Part shown: positions 9,205 through 18,237 of the stretch, piece after piece
Numbering within the stretch: position 1 is the stretch's first letter
How the letters are laid out: each line of letters begins with the position of its first letter
Assembly: GCF_008329565.1 (NCBI RefSeq)
Contig: NZ_NPKT01000011.1
Coordinates: 62,001-126,000 of the forward strand
DNA from: Mycolicibacterium sp. P1-5
Lineage (GTDB): Bacteria; Actinomycetota; Actinomycetes; Mycobacteriales; Mycobacteriaceae
Length of the DNA: 64,000 bases
Reading direction: 5' to 3'
Program-made: the position numbers and the translations under genes
The notes under the pieces: model-generated
The model's database searches: none
What the model saw: only the letters and a program-made list of their open reading frames with translations
What the model was told of the DNA's origin: nothing

Positions 9205-9892
9205 CGAGTGCGGTCTCCTCTTCGTCGCGGTCCGGGGATGCGCCGCCGGACAGCAGCAGTTCGAACTGCTGGTGCAGCTCGGCGATCACCGAAGCGGTCA
9301 TCACGGCGTTGATCACCGGGCTGACGGTGTAGCTGTCTTCGTCGTCGCGGGTCTTGCGCAGGATCTCGAGCGCGGTGAGCCGGGCGATCGCCGCGTCGAT
9401 GCGGGCGGTGAAGGTGACGGTGTCACGGTCGACGCCGCCCCGCACGCCGGAGAACAGCCCGTGCACCTCCTCGCGACTGATCAGCACGGCCTGCCCACCG
9501 GCGGCGCGTGACATCTGGGCCAGGTGCAGCGCCAGGATCGAGTCGTAGGTGCCCAGCGGCTCACGGCGCAAAAGCTTGACGCCCCTGGCAGATTCGTATC
9601 GCGCCTGCTCGACGAACGCCACATCGTTGCCGTCGACCACCCGCAGTATCAGATCCAGCTCGGAGAGCCGCACCGACAGCTGAGACCGGTATTCCAGCAC
9701 CCAGCTGTACAGGTCGGCGTCGGCCTCGGTGCTGATGTAGCGGCGGGTCAGCAGCTGCTGCAGCGCCCAGCAGGCCCGGTCGGGCAGCTCGCTGACATCA
9801 CCGTCGAACCGCGGACGGCGCTGATGCGGCGTGCGGGCGGTCTGATCGACCTGCGGCAGCGAGCTGAAGTCGATATCGGAATCGGTGGTCAT
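9197..9892 (-). CDS. jetB: JetB/MksE-like subunit (DUF4194)
   Basis: A 231-residue winged-helix accessory (KITE-type) subunit with DUF4194 features, such as '[19 protein letters not shown]' and '[18 protein letters not shown]'. In Jet/Mks complexes this subunit binds the kleisin JetA/MksF and DNA. The ATG at 9892 overlaps the JetA-like TGA as ATGA, and the 3' end overlaps jetC by 8 bp, so stoichiometric coupled translation is expected. An open frame extends upstream but only shadows jetA. Confidence 0.85.
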   Translation of the reverse strand: MTTDSDIDFSSLPQVDQTARTPHQRRPRFDGDVSELPDRACWALQQLLTRRYISTEADADLYSWVLEYRSQLSVRLSELDLILRVVDGNDVAFVEQARYESARGVKLLRREPLGTYDSILALHLAQMSRAAGGQAVLISREEVHGLFSGVRGGVDRDTVTFTARIDAAIARLTALEILRKTRDDEDSYTVSPVINAVMTASVIAELHQQFELLLSGGASPDRDEEETALDG

Positions 9893-11364
9893 GCGCCGGC
9901 TCCCAACAGGCTGGAGATCGGTTCGGTGAAGACCAAGTGCGGTACCTCCATCTCGCGGTCCCGTCCGTCGAGCGATTGGAACCGGACGGTGACCGGCTTG
10001 ACGCCGTGCGGCGCGTCCGGTTGTTTGAGCGCCCACGACCACAGCACGATGACATGACCGAGGTAGGCGGCGTCGAGCATCTCCACAGCCGCGGGCAGTG
10101 AGAGTCGACCGGTGGCGTCGAGTGCGGTGTTGATCATCTCCGACATCGCTGGAGCGTCGACCTGGGTGGTCAGCGCCGCGAAGCTGGTCAGGTCGAGCTC
10201 GCCCTCAGAAGCCTGAGCCGGCCTGGGCGATGACAGCTCACCGATCCGGAAGCTCAGCGCGCCAACGGAAGTGAAGGCATGCCGGGCGAGGGGGAGCTCG
10301 ATGTCGAGACGCGAGTCCGTCAGCGAACTCTTGAGCAGTGCGCGCGCGGCGCCGATCGCGTCGTTGAGTTGGCGGGCCACGCCGCGGCTCTGCTCCAGCG
10401 TTCCGAAGGCGGTGAACCGCTTCACCCGCTGGGCGCACCGCTGCTGGATGCGCTCCACCTCGTCGATCTGCTGGCCGACGAGCTCGAAGAACCCGGCCAT
10501 CACCTTTCGCAACGCCGGGTCGAGGGCGGGCAATGCCTGCGCGACGGCGGCGACGTCGGTCTCGAACTCCGCACGCTGGTCGGGGTCGTTGATCATTCGC
10601 AGGAAGGCACGGTGCGAGTCGCGGCCCTGGGAGTCCCAGGCGGCCTGATAGTCGGCGTACATCTGGCGTTGCCGGTCGCGGTAGGCCACGTTGCTGTCGA
10701 TCGGCTCGTCGAGAGCGGCGGTGGCCCGTTCGATCATGGTGCCGTACTGGCCGATGTCGGTGATCAGCCGTTCCATCTGCAGGGCGATCGCGTGGGCTTC
10801 GTCGTACATGTCGGTCATGTCGACGTCGGCGGGGCGGTCGAGGTCCTCGCCGCGCTCCAGCGCGTCGAGTTCGGCCTGCAGGGCCTCGATCTCGGCCTGG
10901 ATGCCGGCGCGGATGCGGACCGGGTCGTTGCCCACGCGCAGCGCGATCTGCTTGAGGCGGGCCGCGATACCGTTGATCGAGCCGCCAGTGGCGATAGTGT
11001 CCTGGCGGCGCAGTCCCCGCAGAAAGTCCAGCGCGCGGCGGGCGTCCTGGGTGAGATAGCAGAGGTTGCGTTCGACGCCGGTGCGCTGGTCGGCGACCCG
11101 GTGCAGCCACCCCTGGCTGGCCCAGCTCTTGATGAGACTCAGGCCGGACTGTTCGCCGCCGGGCCGGCCGAGCTCGTCGAGGTCGCGTTCGAGCCGCACC
11201 ACGAGTTCGGTTTCGCTGACGACTCCCTCGTTGAGATGACGTTCCATCAGGGTGGCGTAGCCGCCCAGATTGAGCGCGGCCAGCAGCCGGATCGCGGGGG
11301 AGCCCTGGATCTCGCGATTGATTTCGAGGAGGTCGACGGCCGACAAAGTGGTGTCGTCGTCCAC
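9889..11364 (-). CDS. jetA: JetA/MksF-like kleisin subunit (DUF3375)
   Basis: A ~491-residue DUF3375 protein, the kleisin-like subunit bridging JetC heads in Wadjet/MksBEF complexes. Recognisable parts are the N-terminal 'LLEINREIQGSPAIRLLAALN', a winged-helix region with 'SWASQGWLHR', and 'ADVDMTDMYDEAHAIALQME' in the helical middle. I choose GTG 11364, preceded by GAGGGGG at 7-8 nt. In-frame ATGs at 11424 and 11466 would add residues unlike the family N-terminus. A TATCTT -10-like element on the minus strand (11402-11407) is upstream. It is first in the jetABC run and divergent from marR. Confidence 0.82.
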   Translation of the reverse strand: MDDDTTLSAVDLLEINREIQGSPAIRLLAALNLGGYATLMERHLNEGVVSETELVVRLERDLDELGRPGGEQSGLSLIKSWASQGWLHRVADQRTGVERNLCYLTQDARRALDFLRGLRRQDTIATGGSINGIAARLKQIALRVGNDPVRIRAGIQAEIEALQAELDALERGEDLDRPADVDMTDMYDEAHAIALQMERLITDIGQYGTMIERATAALDEPIDSNVAYRDRQRQMYADYQAAWDSQGRDSHRAFLRMINDPDQRAEFETDVAAVAQALPALDPALRKVMAGFFELVGQQIDEVERIQQRCAQRVKRFTAFGTLEQSRGVARQLNDAIGAARALLKSSLTDSRLDIELPLARHAFTSVGALSFRIGELSSPRPAQASEGELDLTSFAALTTQVDAPAMSEMINTALDATGRLSLPAAVEMLDAAYLGHVIVLWSWALKQPDAPHGVKPVTVRFQSLDGRDREMEVPHLVFTEPISSLLGAGA

Positions 11365-11522
11365 GGTGAATTCCCCCTCGATGAAGTTGGTCGGACGGTC
11401 CAAGATAGGCGATCGCCGGGACATCGGCCCACGCGCGCGAGCGGGTGTCGGGAGCGGGTTTCGCAAGGTTTGTCACATAGAGCCCAGAGGCCACGGGAGC
11501 CACAGATGTTCCCCATTGACCG

Positions 11523-11562
11523 ATTGTCTGCCAGCAGACATTATTGTCTGGTGCCTGACAAT
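11523..11562 (+). promoter_or_regulatory. Tandem palindromes at the marR start (probable MarR operator)
   Basis: Two palindromes, each starting ATTGTCTG, begin exactly 20 bp apart. The first is TGTCTGC-CA-GCAGACA (11525-11540), perfect 7-bp arms. The second is ATTGTC-N8-GACAAT (11543-11562), which covers the GTG start of the MarR gene. The spacing is two helical turns. It lies between the divergent jetA-like and marR genes, so the regulator could control itself, the epimerase gene and possibly the SMC operon about 160 bp away. Confidence 0.6.
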
Positions 11563-12000
11563 GTATCGCTTCACGACACCATCGGAGCGTGGACGAAACG
11601 GTGTTACCTCGCCGCGCGGGAGGTCATGGAAGACACCCTGCGGCCGTACGGCCTGGGAGCGACCCAGTGGTATGTCCTGCATCAGTTGATCAACGCCGGC
11701 CCGACCAGGCAACGCGAATTGCAGCGCATCCTCCATGTCGAGCGCGCAACACTGAGCACCGTCGTCGGCGCGTTGGTGCGCAAACAACTCGTCGAACAGA
11801 TGCCCGACACCGTCGATCAGCGACAGAAGCTTCTGCGCATCACGCCCAAAGGCGAAGCGCTGTGGGCGGACCTGCCCGACCTGGCACGGATTCATTCGGT
11901 GGCTTTCGGCGGAGTCGACGGCGACGACATCGCTATCGCCGTGCGTGTGCTGCGCACCGCCACCGAACGTCTCGAATCACTTCTACGAAAAGGAAAGTGA
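11551..12000 (+). CDS. MarR family transcriptional regulator
   Basis: A ~149-residue winged-helix MarR regulator. 'MEDTLRPYGLGATQWYVLHQL' leads into the DNA-binding helices around 'QRELQRILHVERATLSTVVG', with the wing near 'DTVDQRQKLLRITPKG'. MarR proteins bind short palindromes as dimers and usually release them on binding phenolic or oxidising ligands. The frame is open upstream to an ATG at 11504, but the operator-like palindromes 11523-11562 would then be coding. GTG 11551 gives the usual length. It is followed after 1 bp by the epimerase gene. Confidence 0.8.
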   Translation: MPDNVSLHDTIGAWTKRCYLAAREVMEDTLRPYGLGATQWYVLHQLINAGPTRQRELQRILHVERATLSTVVGALVRKQLVEQMPDTVDQRQKLLRITPKGEALWADLPDLARIHSVAFGGVDGDDIAIAVRVLRTATERLESLLRKGK

Positions 12001-12001
12001 C

Positions 12002-12820
12002 ATGAAAGTTCTCATTACGGGAGCGACTGGATTGGTCGGCGCTCGACTGTTGCCGCGACTCGTCGCGGACGGCCTCGACTGCCACGCCGTAGTGCGCCGG
12101 CCGGGGTCGCTGCCCCCCGGTGTCACGGAGGTGATTGCAGACTTGTTCGACAGCGACTCGCTCAGGTCGGCAATAGCCGGTGTCGATGCGATCATCCACC
12201 TCGCCGCTGTCTTTCGCACCGCAGATACCGATCTGATCTGGAAGACGAATCTCGAGGGAACACGGAATCTCATTGCCGCAGCCCAGCAGCACGCGCCCGG
12301 CGCCCGGTTCGTGATGGCCAGCACTGCTCATGTCTACGGAACCAACAGTGCGACACCGGGACGCGAGGACGATGTCATAACCGAGCCGGTTCCGGCCTAT
12401 CCGGCAAGTAAGCTAGCGGCCGAGAACCTGTTGCGCGACAGCGGTTTGACGTGGTGCATTCAGCGCTACGGGTTCATCTATGGCGATCAGGACGGCCATC
12501 TGGAATCGCTGTCCGGTCTTGCGGTGGACGCCGGCTTCCACCCCGCTCAGCGGATGAGCCTGATCCATCATCGCGACATTGCGACGGCGATGCGCCTCGC
12601 GCTGAACGGCGCACTGGACGGTCAGGTCGTCAACATCACCGACGATGCGCCGACGTCGGTCTACGAACTCGTCCAGAAGGCCGGCGGTGACATGCAACCG
12701 TCCTCGGAGGCATTGGCGAATCCGTGGCATCTGCACATGGATGGCTCTCTGGCGCGGCGGTTGGGCTTCCGGCCCACTGTGCGCACCATCGACCATGCGG
12801 TCGAGTTGGGTGCGATGTGA
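12002..12820 (+). CDS. NAD(P)-dependent epimerase/dehydratase (extended SDR)
   Basis: A 272-residue extended short-chain dehydrogenase. The Rossmann motif 'TGATGLVG' is at residues 6-13, the region from 'ASTAHVYG' carries the catalytic Ser, and 'YPASK' gives the Tyr and Lys. The substrate is not predictable; related proteins act on nucleotide sugars, flavonoids or small carbonyls. AAGGAAAG precedes the ATG, and one base separates it from the marR stop. It is therefore co-transcribed with, and probably regulated by, the MarR protein. Confidence 0.8.
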   Translation: MKVLITGATGLVGARLLPRLVADGLDCHAVVRRPGSLPPGVTEVIADLFDSDSLRSAIAGVDAIIHLAAVFRTADTDLIWKTNLEGTRNLIAAAQQHAPGARFVMASTAHVYGTNSATPGREDDVITEPVPAYPASKLAAENLLRDSGLTWCIQRYGFIYGDQDGHLESLSGLAVDAGFHPAQRMSLIHHRDIATAMRLALNGALDGQVVNITDDAPTSVYELVQKAGGDMQPSSEALANPWHLHMDGSLARRLGFRPTVRTIDHAVELGAM

Positions 12821-12834
12821 AGCGGGCGAGCTGG

Positions 12835-15696
12835 CTACCGCAGCAATTGGCCATGCGGCCGGGTGGACAGCGGCTTGGGCCGCACGATCTGCGGCCACCA
12901 GAACCACGGTCCCATCAGCGCGGCGATCGCCGGCGTCATGAACGCACGTACCACCAAGGTGTCGAACAGCAGGCCGAGGCCGATTGTGGTACCGATCTGG
13001 GCGACCACCACCATGGCGCTGACCGACATGGAGATCATGGTGAATGCGAACACCAGGCCGGCCGCCGTCACCACGGACCCGCTGCCGCCCATGGCGCGGA
13101 TGATCCCGGTGTTGATGCCCGCCGGTATCTCTTCTTTCATCCGGGCGACCAGCAGCAGGTTGTAGTCGGCGCCGACCGCCAACAGGATGATGACCGCCAT
13201 CGCCATCACCATGAATTGCAACTCGATCCCCAACAGGTGCTGCCATAACAACACCGACAGGCCGAACGACGCCCCGAGGGAGAGCACGACCGTGCCGACG
13301 ATCACGGCGGCCGCCACAATGGCGCGCGTGATCAGCAACATGATGATGAAGATCAGCGACAGTGCTGCCACGCCGGCGATCAACAAGTCGTACTCGTTGC
13401 CTTCCTGCATGTCCTTGAACGTCGAGGCGGTGCCGCCCAGGTAGACCTTCGAGCCTTCCAGCGGTGTGCCCTTGATGGCTTCGAAGACGGCGTTCTTGAT
13501 GGCATCGATGCGTTTGATGCCGTCGGCCGACAACGGGTCGTCTTCGTGGGAGATGATGAACCGGACCGCGTGACCGTTGGGTGAGATGAAATTCTTTATG
13601 CCGCGCTTGAATTCGTCGTTGTCGAAGATCTCCGGCGGCAGGTAGAACGTGTCGTCGTTGAGCGAGTCGTTGAACGCGGTGCCCATCGCCGCCTGGTTCT
13701 GACTCAGCGCGGCCTGCTGATCCTGCTGACTGGCCTGGGTGGCCTGCTGGGTCAGCATCATGACGCGCATCCGCTTCATCGACTCGATGGTCGGGCGCAT
13801 CAGGGAAACCATCTGTGGCATAAGGGCATCAAGGCGATGCATGTCCGGCAGCAGCTGCTGGATGTCGTCGACCATGGTGTCGACCCCGTCGAGTGTGTCG
13901 AAGACCGACCGCGTCGACCAGCACAGTGGAATGTCGAAGCAGTGCGGTTCCCAATAGAGGTAACTGCGAATCGGGCGGAAGAAGTCGTCGAAATCGGAGA
14001 TGTGGTCCCGCAGCTCGGCGATGTCGACGGTCATCTCGTCCATCTTGCCCACCATGTCGTGCATGAGGCCGCTCATATTTTCCATCAAGTTGATCATCTG
14101 CGTCATCGTGTTGATGGTGTCTTGCATCTGCTCGCCCTGAACCAGCATGTCGGCCATCCGATCCTGCAGATACGACCGGTTCATCGTCTGGTTGGTGCCG
14201 CCCATGCTGATCTGGGACGGAATCGTGCTGTACTTCAGCGGTTTTCCGGCGGGCCGGGTGATCGACTGTACCCGGCCGATACCGGGGACTTTGGAGATGG
14301 CTTTGCTGATCCTCTCGATCACCAGGAAGTCGGCCGAGTTGCGGGTGTCCTGGTCGGTCTCGAGCAACAGCATCTCGGGGTTCATCCGCGCGATGGGGAA
14401 GTGCCGTTCCGCGGCGGTGAATCCTTCATTGGCAGGCAGGTCGGCAGGCAGATACTTGCGGTCGTTGTAATTCGGCTGGTAGCCCGGCAAGGTGATCAGC
14501 CCGATCAGGGCGATCATGATCGTCGAGAACAAGATGGCGACGGGCCAGCGCACCACGGCCGCTCCGAGGCGCCGCCAGAACCGAATCCGCATGGCCCGCT
14601 TGGGCTCCAGCAGCCCGAAGCGGCTGGCCACCGTGACGATCGCCGCACCCAGTGTCAGCGCCGACACCACGGCGACCACCATGCCGACGGCCAGCGGCAC
14701 CCCGAGCGACTTGAAGTACGGCAGCCGGGTGAACGACAGGCAGAACGTGGCTCCGGCGATCGTCATGCCCGAGCCCAGCACCACGTGAGCGGTGCCGTGA
14801 TACATCGTGTAGTAGGCGTCCTCACGACTCTCGCCGAGCGATCTGGCCTCTTGATACCGCCCGATCAGGAAGATCGCATAATCGGTTGTCGCCGCTATCG
14901 CCAATGTCACCAACAGCTGGGTCGCGAACGGCGACAGGCCTATCAGATTGTGATAGCCGAGGAACGCCACCGCGCCACGGGTTACCGTCAGGCCCAGGAT
15001 CAACATCACCAGGACCAGCCCGACGGTGACGATCGACCGGTAGAAGAACAGCAGCATCATGAGGATCACGGCGATGGTGGTGAGCTCGATGATCCGGATG
15101 CTCTTGTCGCCGGCTAGCTGCTGGTCCGCCTGCAGCGCGGGGCCGCCGGTCACGAAGACCTTGACCCCGGGCGGGGGAGACAATCCCTTGACGATCTTCT
15201 GGACCGCTTCGACCGAATCGTTGCCCAGCGTCTCGCCCATGTTCCCGGCGAGGGCGACCTGTACGTAGACGGCTTTCGAGTCGGCGCTCAGGGCGCCGGC
15301 TTCGGTGAGCGGATCCCCCCAGAAGTCCTGGATGTGCTGCACATGGGTGGTGTCGGCCCGCAGCTTGGCGATCATCTCGTTGTAGAAGCGGTGGGCGTCG
15401 TCACCCAGCGGCTGGTCGCCCTCCAGGACGATCATCGCCGAGCTGTCGGAGTCCGACTCTTCGAAGACCTTGCCCGAGCGCATCATGGCGATGACCGACG
15501 GCGCGTCCTTCGGCGACATCGATACGGCCCGCATCTTGCCGACTTCTTCGAGCTGCGGAACCGTCACGTTCAGCACGACGATGAGGCCGACCCATCCCAG
15601 GATGATCGGCACCGCCAAGCGGCGGATCCACTTGGCCAAAGCCGCGCGCTGCGGCGGCTCGGCGTGGGCCACGCGCTCTTCGGTAGGGGCGCTCAC
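12835..15696 (-). CDS. MmpL family RND transporter, no adjacent mmpS
   Basis: About 953 residues with the MmpL4/MmpL5-type layout. There is one N-terminal membrane helix, a periplasmic domain with '[11 protein letters not shown]', a helix bundle containing '[17 protein letters not shown]', and a second periplasmic domain with a Met/Gln-rich helical stretch and '[16 protein letters not shown]'. A second helix bundle contains '[17 protein letters not shown]'. The Asp-Tyr pairs in both bundles are the proton-relay residues of MmpL proteins. These transporters export lipids or siderophores, or efflux drugs. No mmpS partner is adjacent. I use GTG 15696; a TTG directly before it is the alternative. 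Confidence 0.88.
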   Translation of the reverse strand: MSAPTEERVAHAEPPQRAALAKWIRRLAVPIILGWVGLIVVLNVTVPQLEEVGKMRAVSMSPKDAPSVIAMMRSGKVFEESDSDSSAMIVLEGDQPLGDDAHRFYNEMIAKLRADTTHVQHIQDFWGDPLTEAGALSADSKAVYVQVALAGNMGETLGNDSVEAVQKIVKGLSPPPGVKVFVTGGPALQADQQLAGDKSIRIIELTTIAVILMMLLFFYRSIVTVGLVLVMLILGLTVTRGAVAFLGYHNLIGLSPFATQLLVTLAIAATTDYAIFLIGRYQEARSLGESREDAYYTMYHGTAHVVLGSGMTIAGATFCLSFTRLPYFKSLGVPLAVGMVVAVVSALTLGAAIVTVASRFGLLEPKRAMRIRFWRRLGAAVVRWPVAILFSTIMIALIGLITLPGYQPNYNDRKYLPADLPANEGFTAAERHFPIARMNPEMLLLETDQDTRNSADFLVIERISKAISKVPGIGRVQSITRPAGKPLKYSTIPSQISMGGTNQTMNRSYLQDRMADMLVQGEQMQDTINTMTQMINLMENMSGLMHDMVGKMDEMTVDIAELRDHISDFDDFFRPIRSYLYWEPHCFDIPLCWSTRSVFDTLDGVDTMVDDIQQLLPDMHRLDALMPQMVSLMRPTIESMKRMRVMMLTQQATQASQQDQQAALSQNQAAMGTAFNDSLNDDTFYLPPEIFDNDEFKRGIKNFISPNGHAVRFIISHEDDPLSADGIKRIDAIKNAVFEAIKGTPLEGSKVYLGGTASTFKDMQEGNEYDLLIAGVAALSLIFIIMLLITRAIVAAAVIVGTVVLSLGASFGLSVLLWQHLLGIELQFMVMAMAVIILLAVGADYNLLLVARMKEEIPAGINTGIIRAMGGSGSVVTAAGLVFAFTMISMSVSAMVVVAQIGTTIGLGLLFDTLVVRAFMTPAIAALMGPWFWWPQIVRPKPLSTRPHGQLLR

Positions 15697-15905
15697 CAAG
15701 CCCCCTTGGCTCGACGTCCGGCAATTTACTTAGACAGTTTTACCAGACGCTGAGGCGTCGGTGTGAGGTCGGTAACGCCGTTCCACCCGGCGTAGGCGTC
15801 CCCGCCACTCAAAGTCTCGGCAGTTGCACTCACGCCGACGCTAACCCTGTTCCTTCGCCAAGCACGCGGGGATGGTGGTGCCACCGAATCTCAGGAGGCC
15901 AGAAC

Positions 15906-17219
15906 GTGACGCAGGACGCCGAGTCCGAGCTGTTGCGCGCCCTGCACGATGGCTCGCTGACCGAAATCGAGGTCGCCTGGAGCGACCCCTTCGGTCACGC
16001 TGCCGGAAAGCGGATTCCCGCGACGCAATTCATTGACCGCGCCAAGCACGGGTTTGCATTCTGCGAGGCCGCCCTGGGGTGGAATACCGACGGGACGGTG
16101 ATCGACGGTCTGCGGTTGACCAACTGGGACGGCGGCTATCCCGATGTCCACGCCATCCCTGATTTCTCGACCTACAAGCCGCTGCCGTGGCGCGCCGGTG
16201 TGGGCCACGTGATCTCCGACATCGTCCGCCCGGACGGCACACCATCGCTGCTCGATCCACGCGGAGTGCTGCGCCGGGTGATCGCGCGGCTGGGGTCGTT
16301 GGGCTTCACAGCGAAGGTGGGGGTCGAGTTCGAGTTCTATCTGCTCAATCCTGACGGCTCACCGATTCAGAACGACATTCACGCCTACTCGCTGGAGAAC
16401 GCGAACGGCCTGGACCCGCTGATCTCGGACCTGCACGACACTCTCGGCGCGTTCACCCGGCTGGAGGGTGTCCAGACCGAGTACGGGCCCGGACAGGTCG
16501 AGACCAACCTGGTTTACACCGACGCGCTGGCCGCCGCCGACGACGGCGCGCGGCTGAAGTACGCGGCGAAGGAGGTGGCTCGCAAGCACGGCAAGATAGC
16601 CAGCTTCATGCCCAAGCCGTTCTCGGAGCACTCGGGAAGCTCGGCGCACCTGCACATCTCACTGTGGCGTGACGGTGAGCCTGCCTTCGCGCCGGTCGAC
16701 GGCAACGAGGGTGAGCTGACGCTGCTCGCGATCGCCGGTCTGCTGGAGCACCTTCCGTCGATCACCTTGTTCGGGGCGCACTCGGTCAACGCCTACCGGC
16801 GTTACACGCCGGATTCCTTCGCTCCGGACACCGTCAACTGGAGCCGGGACAACCGCAGCGCGGCGATCCGTTCCCTTGTGGAAGATCCTCCGAGTGCGAG
16901 CCGAGTCGAATTGCGTTCGGGCGCTTCGGATGCCAATCCCTACTGGCTGATCGCATCGGCGTTGGCGGCAGTGGTGGCCGGACTGGAAGCCGGCCGTCGA
17001 CCGGCAGCCGCCGGCGCCGGCAACCTGTACGGCAAGGGATCGCCCCTCCCGGATTCATTGGGCACCGCACTGGCGCTGACGGCACAGGACGACACCATCC
17101 TGGAGATCCTCGGCAGGGACTCGGTGCTCGACTTCGTCTCGATCGCCCGCAGTGAATGGCAGGCCTACACCGGTCACGTCAGTGACTGGGAGCGGCAGCG
17201 CTATCTGACCACCTCATGA
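15906..17219 (+). CDS. Glutamine-synthetase-like gamma-glutamyl ligase (GlnA4/PuuA-like)
   Basis: A 437-residue glutamine synthetase fold protein. 'GVEFEFYLLN' carries the metal-binding Glu residues, 'QVETNLVYTDALAAADDG' follows, 'SSAHLHISLW' carries the conserved His, and 'NRSAAIR' binds glutamate/phosphate. The N-terminal region is divergent from canonical GlnA, as in GlnA3/GlnA4 and PuuA-type enzymes that gamma-glutamylate amines rather than ammonia. The GTG start follows AGGAGG with 7-nt spacing. Its stop overlaps the LLM gene as ATGA. The operon context with two flavoenzymes points to catabolism of an amine or sulfur compound, not nitrogen assimilation. Confidence 0.78.
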   Translation: MTQDAESELLRALHDGSLTEIEVAWSDPFGHAAGKRIPATQFIDRAKHGFAFCEAALGWNTDGTVIDGLRLTNWDGGYPDVHAIPDFSTYKPLPWRAGVGHVISDIVRPDGTPSLLDPRGVLRRVIARLGSLGFTAKVGVEFEFYLLNPDGSPIQNDIHAYSLENANGLDPLISDLHDTLGAFTRLEGVQTEYGPGQVETNLVYTDALAAADDGARLKYAAKEVARKHGKIASFMPKPFSEHSGSSAHLHISLWRDGEPAFAPVDGNEGELTLLAIAGLLEHLPSITLFGAHSVNAYRRYTPDSFAPDTVNWSRDNRSAAIRSLVEDPPSASRVELRSGASDANPYWLIASALAAVVAGLEAGRRPAAAGAGNLYGKGSPLPDSLGTALALTAQDDTILEILGRDSVLDFVSIARSEWQAYTGHVSDWERQRYLTTS

Positions 17220-18235
17220 GCGGACCACGATTTGGCGTCTGGGCGCCGGTCTACGGCAACCACGGCGCTCGCGCGCACCCCGACGATCACCCGGACGCCG
17301 GCTACCGGCGTACCCGCGACCTGGTTGTGCATGCCGAAAGTCGGGGATTCGACGCAACATTGGTGGCCCAGCACGTGATCCATCCCAGCGACACCGAAAA
17401 CGACGTGCTGGAGACCTGGTCCACGCTGGCCGGTCTGGCCGAAGCCACCGACCGGATCGAACTGATCGGAGCGATCAAGCCGCTGCTCTTCAATCCGCTG
17501 GTGTTCGCCAAGGTCGCCGCGAACATCGCTGAGATCTCCGACGGCCGGTTGTCGATCAACGTGGTGACCGGGTGGTTCCTGCCAGAACTCGAGGCGTTGG
17601 GCATCGACCCGCTCGCCCACGACGACCGCTACGCCTACACCCGCGAATGGTTGGACACCGTTCTCGGTCTCTGGAGTGGCAAGCACGTCGCGGTCGGTGA
17701 TCGCGGCGGACAGCAGGCTCTGGTGCGGCCGGTTCCCAAGCACGTCCCGCCGGTGTACATCGGGGGCGAGTCCGAGCCGGGCCGGGCGCTGGGCGCCTCG
17801 CACGGGGATGTGTATTTCATCAACGGCAGACCGTTCGCGGACACGGCCGCGCTCATCGAGGACCTGCGCGGCCGCCTCCGCGATGGCGGAACACTGCGGT
17901 TCGGGTTGTCCGCCTTCGTGATTGCCCGGCCCACCGAGGCGGAGGCCAAGGTCGAGGAAGCGCGCCTGCAAGCATTGATCGACGCAGAGTCGCGGCCCGA
18001 GATCTCCACCGGCACCGATCCGAAGACGGCGATGTACCAGGTGCTCGCGGGCAGTAAGCGCATCGGTTCCAACGGCGGCACGCTGGCCGGGTTGGTCGGC
18101 AGCTATGAGCAGGTGGTCGAGCGGATCGATGCGTTCCATGCGGCCGGCATCGAACTCTTCATGCTGCAGTTTCAGCCGATCGAGTCCCAACTGGATCGCT
18201 TCGCCGACAACATCATCAGTCATTACCGGGGGTAG
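17216..18235 (+). CDS. LLM flavin-dependent monooxygenase, SfnG/SsuD-like
   Basis: A 339-residue luciferase-like (beta/alpha)8 flavin monooxygenase. Family segments include 'FGVWAPVYGNHGARAHPDDH', 'LSINVVTGWFLPELEALG', 'PPVYIGGESEPGRALGASHGDVYF' and 'GSYEQVVERIDAFHAAGIELFMLQF'. It looks closest to the dimethylsulfone/alkanesulfonate monooxygenase group, which uses FMNH2 and O2. It is translationally coupled to the preceding ligase gene and 2 bp from the acyl-CoA-dehydrogenase-like gene, consistent with one catabolic or sulfur-scavenging pathway. The exact substrate is unknown. Confidence 0.8.
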   Translation: MSGPRFGVWAPVYGNHGARAHPDDHPDAGYRRTRDLVVHAESRGFDATLVAQHVIHPSDTENDVLETWSTLAGLAEATDRIELIGAIKPLLFNPLVFAKVAANIAEISDGRLSINVVTGWFLPELEALGIDPLAHDDRYAYTREWLDTVLGLWSGKHVAVGDRGGQQALVRPVPKHVPPVYIGGESEPGRALGASHGDVYFINGRPFADTAALIEDLRGRLRDGGTLRFGLSAFVIARPTEAEAKVEEARLQALIDAESRPEISTGTDPKTAMYQVLAGSKRIGSNGGTLAGLVGSYEQVVERIDAFHAAGIELFMLQFQPIESQLDRFADNIISHYRG

Positions 18236-18237
18236 GC

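Noticed and set aside
11408..11417. GGCGATCGCC palindrome upstream of jetA
   Set aside because: It is self-complementary but is a frequent 10-mer type in high-GC genomes and overlaps the expected transcript start region without other support.
10279..12000. A very long rightward open frame that includes the MarR protein at its end
   Set aside because: Everything before ~11500 is antisense to the well-supported jetA gene and has the low-complexity composition of a GC-rich shadow frame; only the MarR part is real.
15746..15759. GACGC-TGAG-GCGTC hairpin upstream of the orphan mmpL
   Set aside because: Five-base arms in GC-rich DNA are expected by chance, and no adjacent regulator gives context.
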